From assembly GCF_019464495.1 (NCBI RefSeq), contig NZ_CP080492.1, forward strand, positions 3,224,001 through 3,288,000: 64,000 nt of DNA, given 5' to 3'. How positions within the stretch are numbered: the first letter of the stretch is position 1; every line of letters starts with the position of its first letter. This stretch comes from Leucobacter luti (GTDB lineage: Bacteria > Actinomycetota > Actinomycetes > Actinomycetales > Microbacteriaceae). Below are positions 44,306-52,663 of the stretch, piece after piece. Under the pieces are notes generated by a model. It saw only the letters and a list, made by a program, of their open reading frames with translations. It made no database searches and was not told where the DNA came from. A program made the position numbers and the translations under genes.

Positions 44306-46102
44306 CTACTGGGCGGCCTCGCCAGTGTGTGTGGCGGACTGTATCTGCACCGGCCAACGAAATTCCGTCTCGGTGTAGGGATCTGGGCCGAGGCAACGGT
44401 GGGCCCCGTCCTGCACCTGAAAAATGAGTTGCGCATTGCCGAGCGAGGGGTCATTCGTCTCTTCGGGGTATGCGATAGTGGACTGCAGCCCGGAAGCGAA
44501 ATTGTAGCTTCCGTTGACCCCGCGATATCGAGTACTGCGCAGTGCATCAAGGGTGCCGGCGATGTCGCTGGGATCCGTCGAACGCTGCCACGCTGCGGCA
44601 ATGATGTGCACCATGTCGTAGGCGAGCCCGGCCTGCGAGAGCCCCGGCGCATCTCCATAGGCCTCGAGATATGACGCACGAAACTCGGCACCGAACGGAT
44701 CGCTATACGTCCCCGACACGGTTGCCCATACGACGCCCTCAGCCGCCTCTCCCATTTCCGTCACAAACTCAGGGACAGAGGGTGCGTAGATTGTATAGAT
44801 GACCGAGGGACACTTCGCCTCGTGCAACTTCAGGAGCAGCGTCGCGAGTACCGAGGGGAGGAACTCGGACACCACGAGCACAGTGGGCGGGTCCACGAGA
44901 ATGTCGGCGGCGAGGTCTTCCACGATGTCAGCTTCGAGGAGGAGCGAATCCACGCTCTGCACCGTCCACTCCCGGTTGCGCAACTGATCAAGCGTGTTGT
45001 CGTCTGCAATCTGGCCGCTGTCCGCGGTGGTTTCGATAAATCGGATCGACAACTTCGGTGAACCTGATCGTGTGTCCAGCACATGCGGTTCCAGTTCACC
45101 AAGAAACCGCAGCAGGCCGGGGCCGTAGTTGCTCTCCGGAGGAACACACTGGAACAGTGCTCGGTACCGTTCAGGGTCAGAGCGGACAGCGTGAAGATGT
45201 CGGCTTGACGTCATGGTGTGGAGCACCGGAACCCCGAGTCGTGCGGCGTTCTGAAAGGCCGTCGCCTCGTCGAACACATAGCTCATGAGCGCAGCGTGCA
45301 CCTCGCGCGCTCGCAATTCCGTAAATGTTGCGTCGATTCCTGCGGTCGAATAGATGTCTGCATCGACGACGACGGGTTCCAGCGGGCGACCGCGGATCCC
45401 ACCGTCTCGATTGACTTCGCTGATTGCGAGAAGCGCCCCGCGACGGGACTGATTCCCGTCGTCTTGCGCGGGACCATGCTGCGGATGGACGAGCCCCAGC
45501 CGAATCGCATGCGGGCGCTTGGGCGCCGCTGCGGGCCGCCCCTGCGGGGTTCCTGTCGCTGTGTGCGGATCTTCTTCGCGCATGAGGCCGGCGATGTCGA
45601 GCGTGCCAAGTGAGTTCGAGGAGACTGGCATGGGGAGGCGTAGCCACCCCTGCTGCACAGCGAGTACCCCTGCAGCAGTCCGGCTGATTGCTCCGAGCTT
45701 TCCGCGCACCGTCTCGACCTGAGTAGAGACGGTGCGCGGGCTGGTGAATAACGCATCAGCAATTGCCGGATTCGAGTGCCCGGCAGCGACAAGCGTCAGC
45801 ACTTCAATCTCGCGTGTCGTGAGGCGATGCGGGAGTTCCGCGATTTCTCCTTCGATGAGCGTCACCGGTGTACCCGCGGCGTACTCTGCCGTAATCGCGA
45901 CTTCGAGCCAGCGCCGTGAACGTGGAAGCTCCAGGAGGAAACGAATCCGGTTGTGCGGTGTCTGCCACAGTCGTCGCGCGTAGTTCAGGAGGTCCGTGGT
46001 CGCGATGGCCTCTGCGAGGAGTGGGCCGACACGGTCCCGAAACGGCACGCTGCTATCGGCGGGAAGAAGTACGCGAAATGCGCGTGCTGGTTCAGCTGCC
46101 AT
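44306..46102 (-). CDS. LuxR-type HTH regulator fused to a periplasmic-binding-type (LivK/AmiC) sensor domain
   Basis: 598-residue cytoplasmic regulator without signal peptide or membrane helix. Residues 1-90 form a small unassigned domain. The LuxR-type helix-turn-helix is at 92-155 (LTTREIEVLTLVAAGHSNP, then SPRTVSTQVETVRGKLGA), a linker follows, and residues 198-598 are a Peripla_BP_6/type I binding fold (IRLGLVHPQHGPAQ, later DEATAFQNAARLGVPVLHTM and SYLEAYGDAP). In most LuxR proteins the HTH is C-terminal; here the sensor is C-terminal. The fold binds amides, branched-chain amino acids or urea in transporters, so this looks like a one-component ligand sensor. Flanked by VOC and SDR genes with shared motifs. 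Confidence 0.85.
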   Translation of the reverse strand: MAAEPARAFRVLLPADSSVPFRDRVGPLLAEAIATTDLLNYARRLWQTPHNRIRFLLELPRSRRWLEVAITAEYAAGTPVTLIEGEIAELPHRLTTREIEVLTLVAAGHSNPAIADALFTSPRTVSTQVETVRGKLGAISRTAAGVLAVQQGWLRLPMPVSSNSLGTLDIAGLMREEDPHTATGTPQGRPAAAPKRPHAIRLGLVHPQHGPAQDDGNQSRRGALLAISEVNRDGGIRGRPLEPVVVDADIYSTAGIDATFTELRAREVHAALMSYVFDEATAFQNAARLGVPVLHTMTSSRHLHAVRSDPERYRALFQCVPPESNYGPGLLRFLGELEPHVLDTRSGSPKLSIRFIETTADSGQIADDNTLDQLRNREWTVQSVDSLLLEADIVEDLAADILVDPPTVLVVSEFLPSVLATLLLKLHEAKCPSVIYTIYAPSVPEFVTEMGEAAEGVVWATVSGTYSDPFGAEFRASYLEAYGDAPGLSQAGLAYDMVHIIAAAWQRSTDPSDIAGTLDALRSTRYRGVNGSYNFASGLQSTIAYPEETNDPSLGNAQLIFQVQDGAHRCLGPDPYTETEFRWPVQIQSATHTGEAAQ

Positions 46103-46231
46103 GCGGACCTCTCACGCTCAAACATCCACCCGTGCAAACTCGTTCCGAAGAGTGCGGAAGAGAATATGTGTACCTCACCTTAGCCTGCGGTGCACGCCGG
46201 GAGTTGCTGCACCGTGACGGTACGCGGAAGT

Positions 46232-46283
46232 TACGTCAAAGTGCCGATAGTCGAAGGCGGTGAAGCTCCGTAACGTCAATATT
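46232..46283. promoter_or_regulatory. Shared motif and second ACGTCAA site upstream of the SDR gene
   Basis: TACGTCAAAGTGCCGATA (46232-46249) matches the VOC-upstream site at 15 of 18 positions. A shorter TAACGTCAATATT (46271-46283) lies 40 bases later, near four helical turns, on the same face. The gap 46103-46381 is otherwise non-coding and separates the divergent regulator and SDR genes. Confidence 0.55.
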
Positions 46284-46381
46284 TGGGTCGGCGTTCACCG
46301 CGCTCCCCGCACATGGAATTCGCTCGCGGCAGCCAGCACCCACCACGCTGTCTGAACTTGGCCACACGAAGGGAAGCTACG

Positions 46382-47149
46382 ATGAACGACACTGCAGCAA
46401 CCGGGGGCAGACTCGACGGAAGAGTCGCTCTCATTACTGGCGCCGGCCGGGGCATGGGCCGCGCACACGCCATCGAACTTGCGCAGCGCGGAGCACGGGT
46501 GGCCGTGCTGGATCTTGATCTCGCCGAAGCAGAAAGTGTTGCGGCCGAGATCCGGAACGCTGGAGGACATGCCTCGGCATACGGCGTCGACGTTACTGAC
46601 CGGGCCGCCGTGGAGGCCGCAGTCGCGCGCACCGGGGCGGAATGGGGGAGGCTCGATATCCTCGTCAGCAATGCGGGCATCGTCAATGACTTCACGGGGA
46701 TCGCCGACACGGACGACGCCGAATTCCAGCGTCAGCTCGCGATCAACGCCTATGGGCTACTGCACACCGCTCGCGCTGCACTGCCGTGGCTGCAGCAGAG
46801 TCCAGCGGCACGCATCATTGTGATCTCCTCCTTTTGGGCGCAGCTCGCAGTCGGACACTCCTACGGTTACGTCGCAGCAAAGGCCGCCAACATGGCGATG
46901 GCACGAAACCTTGCGCTCGAACTGGCGCCGCAGGGAATTGTGGTCAACGCAATTACGCCTGGGTCGATCGCGACGCGCATGATTCCGGATCCCGAGTGGG
47001 AGATGCAGGAGTACCCCATTCCGATCGGGTACATGGCCGCGCCAGAGGAAATCAGCAAGCTGGTGGCGTTCCTCGCGAGTGACGACGCGAAGTTCATCGT
47101 CGGACAGGTGATCTCACCGAACGGCGGGACGATGATCGCCGGGTTGTAA
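46382..47149 (+). CDS. SDR family oxidoreductase
   Basis: 255-residue short-chain dehydrogenase. Cofactor motif TGAGRGMGRAHA is near residue 18, NAG in SNAGIVNDF, catalytic Ser in VISSFWAQ and YxxxK as YVAAK. ATG at 46382 was chosen; an in-frame extension to 46283 has no SDR sequence. It is a close paralogue of the SDR at 51852 (both share RGMGxAHA, a GHSxGY active-site loop and PGSIxTRMIPD). Divergent from the LuxR-PBP regulator and probably its target. Confidence 0.92.
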   Translation: MNDTAATGGRLDGRVALITGAGRGMGRAHAIELAQRGARVAVLDLDLAEAESVAAEIRNAGGHASAYGVDVTDRAAVEAAVARTGAEWGRLDILVSNAGIVNDFTGIADTDDAEFQRQLAINAYGLLHTARAALPWLQQSPAARIIVISSFWAQLAVGHSYGYVAAKAANMAMARNLALELAPQGIVVNAITPGSIATRMIPDPEWEMQEYPIPIGYMAAPEEISKLVAFLASDDAKFIVGQVISPNGGTMIAGL

Positions 47150-47175
47150 TTCTTCGCGGGAACTCCGAACCGGCA

Positions 47176-47209
47176 GCAGCGGGGGTGACGTCATCGTCAT
47201 CTCCGCTGC
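47176..47209. terminator. Hairpin between convergent SDR and C45 genes
   Basis: 15-bp stem (47176-47190, 47195-47209) with two mismatches and a TCAT loop; its right arm overlaps the last codons of the C45 gene. Confidence 0.5.
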
Positions 47210-48369
47210 GCTGCGCGCCCGAGCAATTCCGAGTAATCGTGCTCGGACCATGCCGTAGCGCAGGGCGTTCCCTCTGCAAAATGAAGGGTGCGGGCTGCTG
47301 GATCCATGATCACGGCAGCCAAAGTTGCCCAGCGGGCCGCCGGGTCTGCGCGCCGATCTGGGTGGCAGCACACGGCGTTCGGGGCATCAGCGTGGTCGGC
47401 AAGCGCCAACTGGAGGGCGGAGATGGTGAGGGGGTCCGCTGCATGACTGATCCGGCGCTCGAGTCTGCCGTATCGAACGAAGCTGTCTGACATGTGGGCG
47501 ACCGCGAGGTCGAATCCGCTGAGTGGTTGATGCACGAAATGGTTCGTGTGGAGCGCCACCCCCCGGGTCGCGGAAATGGGGCGCACCGTGCGGGTATCGC
47601 CAGGAGCGGTTTCAACGGTGAGGATCGCGCCCTGTTCTCCTCCAACAATGAAGTTGCCTGAGGCGGCACGCGGAACTGATGCGACGATGTCCACGACGTC
47701 GGACACCGTTTCCGCATCGGCGAGAGCGCGCACGAGCACGTGGAAGGGGACACCGTGCACCCCGCCGTCGAGCGAGCTCACCATGGTGTTTAGGGAAACG
47801 GCCATACCGGCCTGGTTCATCGTCATCTTTGCGAGGAGACCGGCCTCCACGATCGTGACAAAGTTGGGCGCCTCCGGCCGCTCGACTTCGAGGACGATCA
47901 CGCCGTCGGCGAGAGTCTCCAACCAATCCCAGTTCTGGCCAACGAGGACGCGGCCGATCTCGGTCCGATCAGGCTCGAGGGCGAAGCCGCTACACTCGCC
48001 GCGCAGACCGAGGGATACCCCAGCCGCCGCCGCGACGTTCGCGGCCCTCGTGACCCCTGCGCGCCAGAGCACCTCCGTCCGGCAATTCATGGTGACAACG
48101 TCAGCGAACGAGACCCCTGATCCGTCAGCGATCCCACGGAGCTCGGTAAGAAGTTCTGGGAAGTACTGTTCGATCGCAGGTACAAAACCCATTGCATACT
48201 CGACGGCGTCTTCCCACCGCACTCCCTTCGCAGCAAATGCACGTTCATATCCCGCGCGAGTGCGTTGGATTTCTGTGCGAGCGAGTGCTCCGTACTGGTG
48301 CGAACGCGTGGCGGCGTCGCCGCTGACCCGGTACCTCGGGTAGCGAGGCGGGGGTGCAACCGGGCTCAC
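47197..48369 (-). CDS. C45 family autoproteolytic acyltransferase/hydrolase (AAT-like)
   Basis: 390-residue Ntn-hydrolase of the penicillin acyl-CoA:6-APA acyltransferase family. The likely nucleophile and self-cleavage point is Cys116 in LRGECSGFAL; after cleavage Cys would be the new N-terminus. WDWLE and NTMVSSLDGG-like segments (SLNTMVSSLDGGVHG) fit the family. GTG at 48369 overlaps the upstream stop as GTGA, which decides the start over an in-frame one at 48450. Bacterial members cleave or transfer acyl groups on amides. Co-transcribed with a deacetylase, suggesting stepwise deacylation of one substrate. Confidence 0.85.
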   Translation of the reverse strand: MSPVAPPPRYPRYRVSGDAATRSHQYGALARTEIQRTRAGYERAFAAKGVRWEDAVEYAMGFVPAIEQYFPELLTELRGIADGSGVSFADVVTMNCRTEVLWRAGVTRAANVAAAAGVSLGLRGECSGFALEPDRTEIGRVLVGQNWDWLETLADGVIVLEVERPEAPNFVTIVEAGLLAKMTMNQAGMAVSLNTMVSSLDGGVHGVPFHVLVRALADAETVSDVVDIVASVPRAASGNFIVGGEQGAILTVETAPGDTRTVRPISATRGVALHTNHFVHQPLSGFDLAVAHMSDSFVRYGRLERRISHAADPLTISALQLALADHADAPNAVCCHPDRRADPAARWATLAAVIMDPAARTLHFAEGTPCATAWSEHDYSELLGRAAQRR

Positions 48370-49193
48370 CGGGGGAATCCCTCGGTGACGAGTGCGAACG
48401 GTCCGTGTGCCCGAGTATGCGCTGCAACGTCCCTGGTCGGTGCAATCCACGCTCCTGAGCGCACGACGTGTGCGAGCACGGTGTCGAGGAACTTGAGTCG
48501 GGATGGTCGTCCCACCAGAAAAGGATGGAACGTGAGCATTGCGTGTCCGCCGAGAGCAGCGATGCCATCAATCTCAGGAAGCCACACGTCAAGCACTTCA
48601 CGGGGTGAGCGAATGGTCTTCTCCCACGTGTCGTTGGCGAACCAGAAATGAGGTGCATCATCGAGGATCCAGGACACAGGAACCTCGATGAGGTCGTGAG
48701 CCGAATGCTGGTACGGGAGGATGTGATCGAGCAGGTTTGAACTGTAGCTGAGCCCTGCTTCCGAGAGGAGGTCGAGCGTGTATGGTGTGAACTCCCACGA
48801 AGGTGAACGGTATCCGGACACCTCGATGTTGAAAGACCTCAGCGCGTCGAGCCCGGCAAGCAGCTCAGCTCGTTCCTCTGCGTGAGTGAGCTGCGTCGGA
48901 TTCGTGTGTGAGTGCCCGTGGTGTGCCACCTCGTGCCCGTCTGCAACGATGGCACGCACCGCGTTGGGATGCCGCAGGGCATCTTTCCCTGGCACGTAGA
49001 ACGTGGCGGTGACGCTGTGCTTGCGCAGCAACTGCAGGATCAAGGGAATCCCCACTTCGGGCCCGTATCGTGCTTGCGAGAGGACACCCGGCGCGTGTGC
49101 ATTCGCGGGGTTCTCGCCGATCCAAAGTTCTTCGGCGTCAAAATCGAAAGAGAAAGTCGCCGCGTGACGGCGCCCCTCGGGCCACGTGGTCAT
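48366..49193 (-). CDS. Polysaccharide deacetylase family protein (PuuE/HpPgdA-like)
   Basis: 275-residue NodB-homology hydrolase. The metal and catalytic Asp residues are in FSFDFDAEEL near the N-terminus, and metal His residues are in EVAHHGHSHTNP. The form without signal peptide, starting directly with the DFDAE strand, resembles cytoplasmic PuuE/allantoinase-like or H. pylori PgdA-like members, which act on small amides or cyclic imides as well as sugars. ATG at 49193; longer starts run into the divergent gap. Operon with the C45 enzyme. Confidence 0.85.
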   Translation of the reverse strand: MTTWPEGRRHAATFSFDFDAEELWIGENPANAHAPGVLSQARYGPEVGIPLILQLLRKHSVTATFYVPGKDALRHPNAVRAIVADGHEVAHHGHSHTNPTQLTHAEERAELLAGLDALRSFNIEVSGYRSPSWEFTPYTLDLLSEAGLSYSSNLLDHILPYQHSAHDLIEVPVSWILDDAPHFWFANDTWEKTIRSPREVLDVWLPEIDGIAALGGHAMLTFHPFLVGRPSRLKFLDTVLAHVVRSGAWIAPTRDVAAHTRAHGPFALVTEGFPR

Positions 49194-49546
49194 CGTGTGC
49201 TCCTGCTCGTTGCGGTGGAAACCGGGCGCTCTCGCCTTTCCACCAGTGTCTGGATATCGGAGCGTGCGCCGCATGCGTCGTTTGACGTATCTTTCCCTTG
49301 GGTGGCACGATTCTGCGGTGTGGCCCGCGCCAACACGGCTCCAGCGCTCCGAATGCATCTCGGCGTATACGCAATTCTGCGGATCGATATCAAGCTCAAA
49401 CCGTGTTTGGATCATCAACGCGCCCACACCGAATGACTCCGCGTTTTGCACCGTCGATCTTTCAGGACACGATGATGTGTTCTTCGGTGTTGCGGCGCTG
49501 GCTTGCGAATGGCGCGGGCCCGAAAGATCTGCGAGGAGACGACGAC
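49194..49546. other. Divergent gap between deacetylase and APC permease
   Basis: About 350 bases. An open frame through it continues into the permease but reads as Arg/Ser-rich sequence with no similarity. No convincing operator seen. Confidence 0.5.
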
Positions 49547-51076
49547 GTGACCAAACATCTTGAACAGGAGGCCGCGCCTCCCATTGCGGGCGAGGAACGA
49601 GAGCCCAACCTACGATGGTGGGACGGCTTCACCATCAGTCTTGCCATCCCGGCCGCGCTGTTTATCGGGATGGGCGCTGCAATCGGGGCGATTGGTGGAT
49701 GGACCGCGCTCGTGATCCTCGCCACAGTTGCCACGATTGCCTGCCTGCAAAACTTCATTTACTCGGAAGTCGCCACGATGTTCCCGCGCATGGTCGGTGG
49801 CATCGCCGCGTACGCGAATGAAGCGTGGCGTCGGCGTTCCACGATCGTCGGCCCGCTCGCTGCCTTCGGCTACTGGTTCGCCTGGTCAAGCTCACTCGGA
49901 GTATATGGATTGCAGATCGGCTATCTTGCTCAAGCGCAGTGGTTCCCGGACCAAACCTGGAGCTTCTCAACGGGGCTCGCCGATGTCGGGTTCCCGCATA
50001 TCGTGGGCTTGGGCGTGATGATCGTTGGCTGGGCGCTCAATGTGGTCGGACTGCGGCTTGCGATGTGGGTGATGTATGTCACTGGCGCCATTCTCCTGGT
50101 GCCGGTACTCGTATTCGCCCTTGCCCCGTTCTTCAGCGGGGAGTGGGATATCAACAACTTGCAGTGGGCGCTCGGCGACAGCGGATTCCCCGGTTGGCAG
50201 ACATTCATCGCGTGGGCGTTCGTGCTTGCATGGACGGTGTTCGGGGTGGAAGCAGTGTCCTCCTTCACCCCCGAATACAAGAAACCTGTCTCCGATACGC
50301 GGCGCGCACTTCGGGTCTCGGGTATCTTCGTGCTTTTTGTGTTCATCCTGGTGCCACTTGGAGTTGGCGGACTTGCCAAGCGGGAGGACGTCATTGCGGA
50401 TCCTGTGGCGTTCTATCTGGGTCTCTTCGACAAGCTCATGCCAGGGGGCAGCCTCATCGTGACTGTGTGCCTGATCGCTGGGCTCCTGCTGATGATGCTT
50501 ATGACGTATGCGGACACCGGGCGCGTACTTGAGGGGAGCGCCCGCAGCGGGTTGACGATCAAGCAGCTGGGTGTCACCAACCGGTTTGGCATGCCGGCTC
50601 GTGCCTCGACGCTCGACCTCATCTTCAACATCTTTCTCATCTTTTTTGTCTGCGGCGCACTCGCGATTGTCACTGCAGGAATCACCGGGTACATCCTGTG
50701 TCACATCCTCGCTCTCTCCGGGTTTCTGCTGCTGCGGAAGGATCGCCCCAAACGGCATCGGCCAGTGAAGCTGTCGAGGATCTGGGTTGTCATCGCCTCG
50801 GTCTTGTTGGGGATCGATGTCGTGCTCTTCGTGATCGGTCTCGCGAGTGGCGAGATCACCGGCTACGGAGGGCCGCGGGAGATCATAATTGCGGTCTTTG
50901 TGCTCGCACTCTCGCTCGTCCTGTTTTACATCAGACGCGTGGTGCAGGATCGCAAGAAGTTTGTGTGGCGTGATCCAGAGCCCTTGACCGCGGAAGACCG
51001 CGGCGAACGAGACCCGGAGGCCGTTGGAAGCCTGTTCCCGTCGGAAGTGTCCTCGGCGCCTCCGCGCGCTGAGTAG
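49547..51076 (+). CDS. APC family amino acid permease
   Basis: 509-residue membrane transporter with 12-14 hydrophobic helices. The first helix motif TISLAIPAALFIGMGAAIGA and the later SEVATMFPRMVGGIAAYA follow the APC pattern. GTG at 49547 follows GAGGAG by 9 bases; the longer open frame is not supported. N- and C-terminal tails are charged and cytoplasmic. It is divergent from the C45/deacetylase operon and convergent with the Lrp gene, so it may import the amide or amino acid used by either neighbour. Confidence 0.9.
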   Translation: MTKHLEQEAAPPIAGEEREPNLRWWDGFTISLAIPAALFIGMGAAIGAIGGWTALVILATVATIACLQNFIYSEVATMFPRMVGGIAAYANEAWRRRSTIVGPLAAFGYWFAWSSSLGVYGLQIGYLAQAQWFPDQTWSFSTGLADVGFPHIVGLGVMIVGWALNVVGLRLAMWVMYVTGAILLVPVLVFALAPFFSGEWDINNLQWALGDSGFPGWQTFIAWAFVLAWTVFGVEAVSSFTPEYKKPVSDTRRALRVSGIFVLFVFILVPLGVGGLAKREDVIADPVAFYLGLFDKLMPGGSLIVTVCLIAGLLLMMLMTYADTGRVLEGSARSGLTIKQLGVTNRFGMPARASTLDLIFNIFLIFFVCGALAIVTAGITGYILCHILALSGFLLLRKDRPKRHRPVKLSRIWVVIASVLLGIDVVLFVIGLASGEITGYGGPREIIIAVFVLALSLVLFYIRRVVQDRKKFVWRDPEPLTAEDRGERDPEAVGSLFPSEVSSAPPRAE

Positions 51077-51093
51077 CGGGGCACAGCAGAGTC

Positions 51094-51129
51094 GTGGGGC
51101 CGCAATCATGTGAATGATCGCGGCCCCAC
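51094..51129. terminator. Bidirectional terminator between APC and Lrp genes
   Basis: 16-bp stem (51094-51109, 51114-51129) with one mismatch and a GTGA loop, centred between convergent genes. Confidence 0.8.
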
Positions 51130-51139
51130 AGTGCTCGAA

Positions 51140-51631
51140 TCAGATGTCTGTGCCTGCAGCTGTGCCCGGCGCGGGCGTGACGGGATGCTGGTATCCCAGT
51201 TTGTGCACGGCAAGGATCGGTTGTGACGTCAGCGAAACGACGCCGGCAATCGTCGCGATCTGCTGGTGCAAGATTTCCCAGAGGTGTTGATTGTCTCGGG
51301 ACTGGATCTCGCAGGAGATGTCGGTCTCACCGAGGAGTGTTGAGACGTAGCTGGTGTCTTCCATGGCGACGAGTGCAGCCACCACGTCTGCGTGTCGTGC
51401 GGGCTCAACTTTGATGGCAACAAGCGCAAGATCTAAGCCTCCAATTTCCCGCGGGTCTGCGAAGGCAATGATGCGAAGGAGGTTCAGTTCGCGCAAACGT
51501 TTGACGCGGGCCCGGACGGTCGCCTCCGAAGTGCCGACGGTGCGCGCTACCTCGCGCAGTGCGCGACGCCCGTCTGCCTCGAGTTCGCGGATGATTGCGC
51601 GGTCGAGGTCGTCAATCGAGTGCTGAGTCAT
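51140..51631 (-). CDS. Lrp/AsnC family transcriptional regulator
   Basis: 163 residues, normal Lrp size. The N-terminal HTH reads IDDLDRAIIRELEADGRR followed by REVARTVGTSEATVRARVKRL, and the C-terminal RAM ligand/oligomer domain follows (LDLALVAIKVEPARHADVVA). ATG at 51631 is set by the domain start; a much longer frame to 52183 is antisense to the SDR. It is divergent from the SDR-Rieske-reductase operon, with five TGCGCA sites in the gap, so it probably controls that operon and itself in response to an amino acid or related metabolite. Confidence 0.92.
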   Translation of the reverse strand: MTQHSIDDLDRAIIRELEADGRRALREVARTVGTSEATVRARVKRLRELNLLRIIAFADPREIGGLDLALVAIKVEPARHADVVAALVAMEDTSYVSTLLGETDISCEIQSRDNQHLWEILHQQIATIAGVVSLTSQPILAVHKLGYQHPVTPAPGTAAGTDI

Positions 51632-51661
51632 GCCAATAACCCTACATTCGCGAGACTGTTC

Positions 51662-51762
51662 TGCGCATCGAGAATCCCCAAATAATGCGCAAAACTGAAC
51701 TATTACCGAATTGAAACTGCGCAATGCGCAGCTAATTTCCCACTTGATTTGTGCTTTGCGCA
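51662..51762. promoter_or_regulatory. Array of five TGCGCA sites, likely Lrp/AsnC operator
   Basis: TGCGCA occurs at 51662, 51686, 51718, 51725 and 51757. The central pair forms the perfect palindrome CTGCGCAATGCGCAG (51717-51731). Outer spacings of 32 bases are near three helical turns, as expected for a multimeric Lrp wrapping DNA. Confidence 0.7.
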
Positions 51763-51851
51763 TATGTACGGTGAGATCTGCCACTCCACTAGCCGCGGGC
51801 GCACAGTGCCTCCAGGTGGAGCCTGAGAACAACGAAGTTGAAGGAGAGACC

Positions 51852-52622
51852 ATGACTGGACGACACCCGATGAGCGACCTCAGCGGACGCAACGCGATCG
51901 TCACAGGAGGCGCGCGGGGCATGGGAGCTGCGCACGCCGCCGCACTCGCCGCCCGTGGCGCCCGTGTGCTCATCGCAGATCGCGACGAAGAAGTTCTCGC
52001 TACTGCGCAGGCGCTCAGCGTCGACGGCGCTGAAGTGTCAGGCCTCGTGCTCGATGTGACGGCTGAGGACGCCGCCGGTGCACTCAAAGATGCGCTGGGT
52101 GGTAGCAGGCGTGGCGCTCCCGTGCTCGACATTCTGGTGCACAACGCCGGAATTATGCACGACTGGCAGACGCTCGAAGACACCCCGCCGGATGCCCTCG
52201 ATCGGTACTACGCGGTCAACGTGAAGGCTCCGTACGCGATCACTCGCGGACTCCTTGACCCGCTTCGCGCGAGCAGGAACGGCCGCGTGATCATCATCTC
52301 GTCAACGTGGGGCCAGGTACCTGACGGGCACTCGTTTGGCTACATGGTGTCAAAATCGGCCCAGCTCGGCCTGATGAAAGCACTCGCCGCGGCGTTGCTG
52401 CCTGACGGGATCCTCGTGAACGCGGTCGCACCGGGTTCGATCCACACCCGCATGATTCCTGACGAATACTACGACGTTGAAGTGGCGTCGGTGCCGCTGG
52501 GCCGCTTGGGTCGGCCTGAGGAGATCGCTGAGACTGTCGCATTTCTCGCGTCGGACGGCGCGGGGTTCCTCACCGGTCAAACGCTTTCGGTGAACGGCGG
52601 CGCCCTGCGCGTCGGAATCTAA
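51852..52622 (+). CDS. SDR family oxidoreductase
   Basis: 256-residue short-chain dehydrogenase. Cofactor motif TGGARGMGAAHA, NAG in HNAGIMHDW, Ser in IISSTWGQ and YxxxK as YMVSK. AAGGAGA before the ATG at 51852 sets the start. Close paralogue of the SDR at 46382. First gene of an operon with a Rieske oxygenase and its reductase, so it may oxidise the hydroxylated product. Confidence 0.92.
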   Translation: MTGRHPMSDLSGRNAIVTGGARGMGAAHAAALAARGARVLIADRDEEVLATAQALSVDGAEVSGLVLDVTAEDAAGALKDALGGSRRGAPVLDILVHNAGIMHDWQTLEDTPPDALDRYYAVNVKAPYAITRGLLDPLRASRNGRVIIISSTWGQVPDGHSFGYMVSKSAQLGLMKALAAALLPDGILVNAVAPGSIHTRMIPDEYYDVEVASVPLGRLGRPEEIAETVAFLASDGAGFLTGQTLSVNGGALRVGI

Positions 52623-52663
52623 CTCGCCATATTCTCAATCGATTCTGGACAGAAAGGTCCCTC

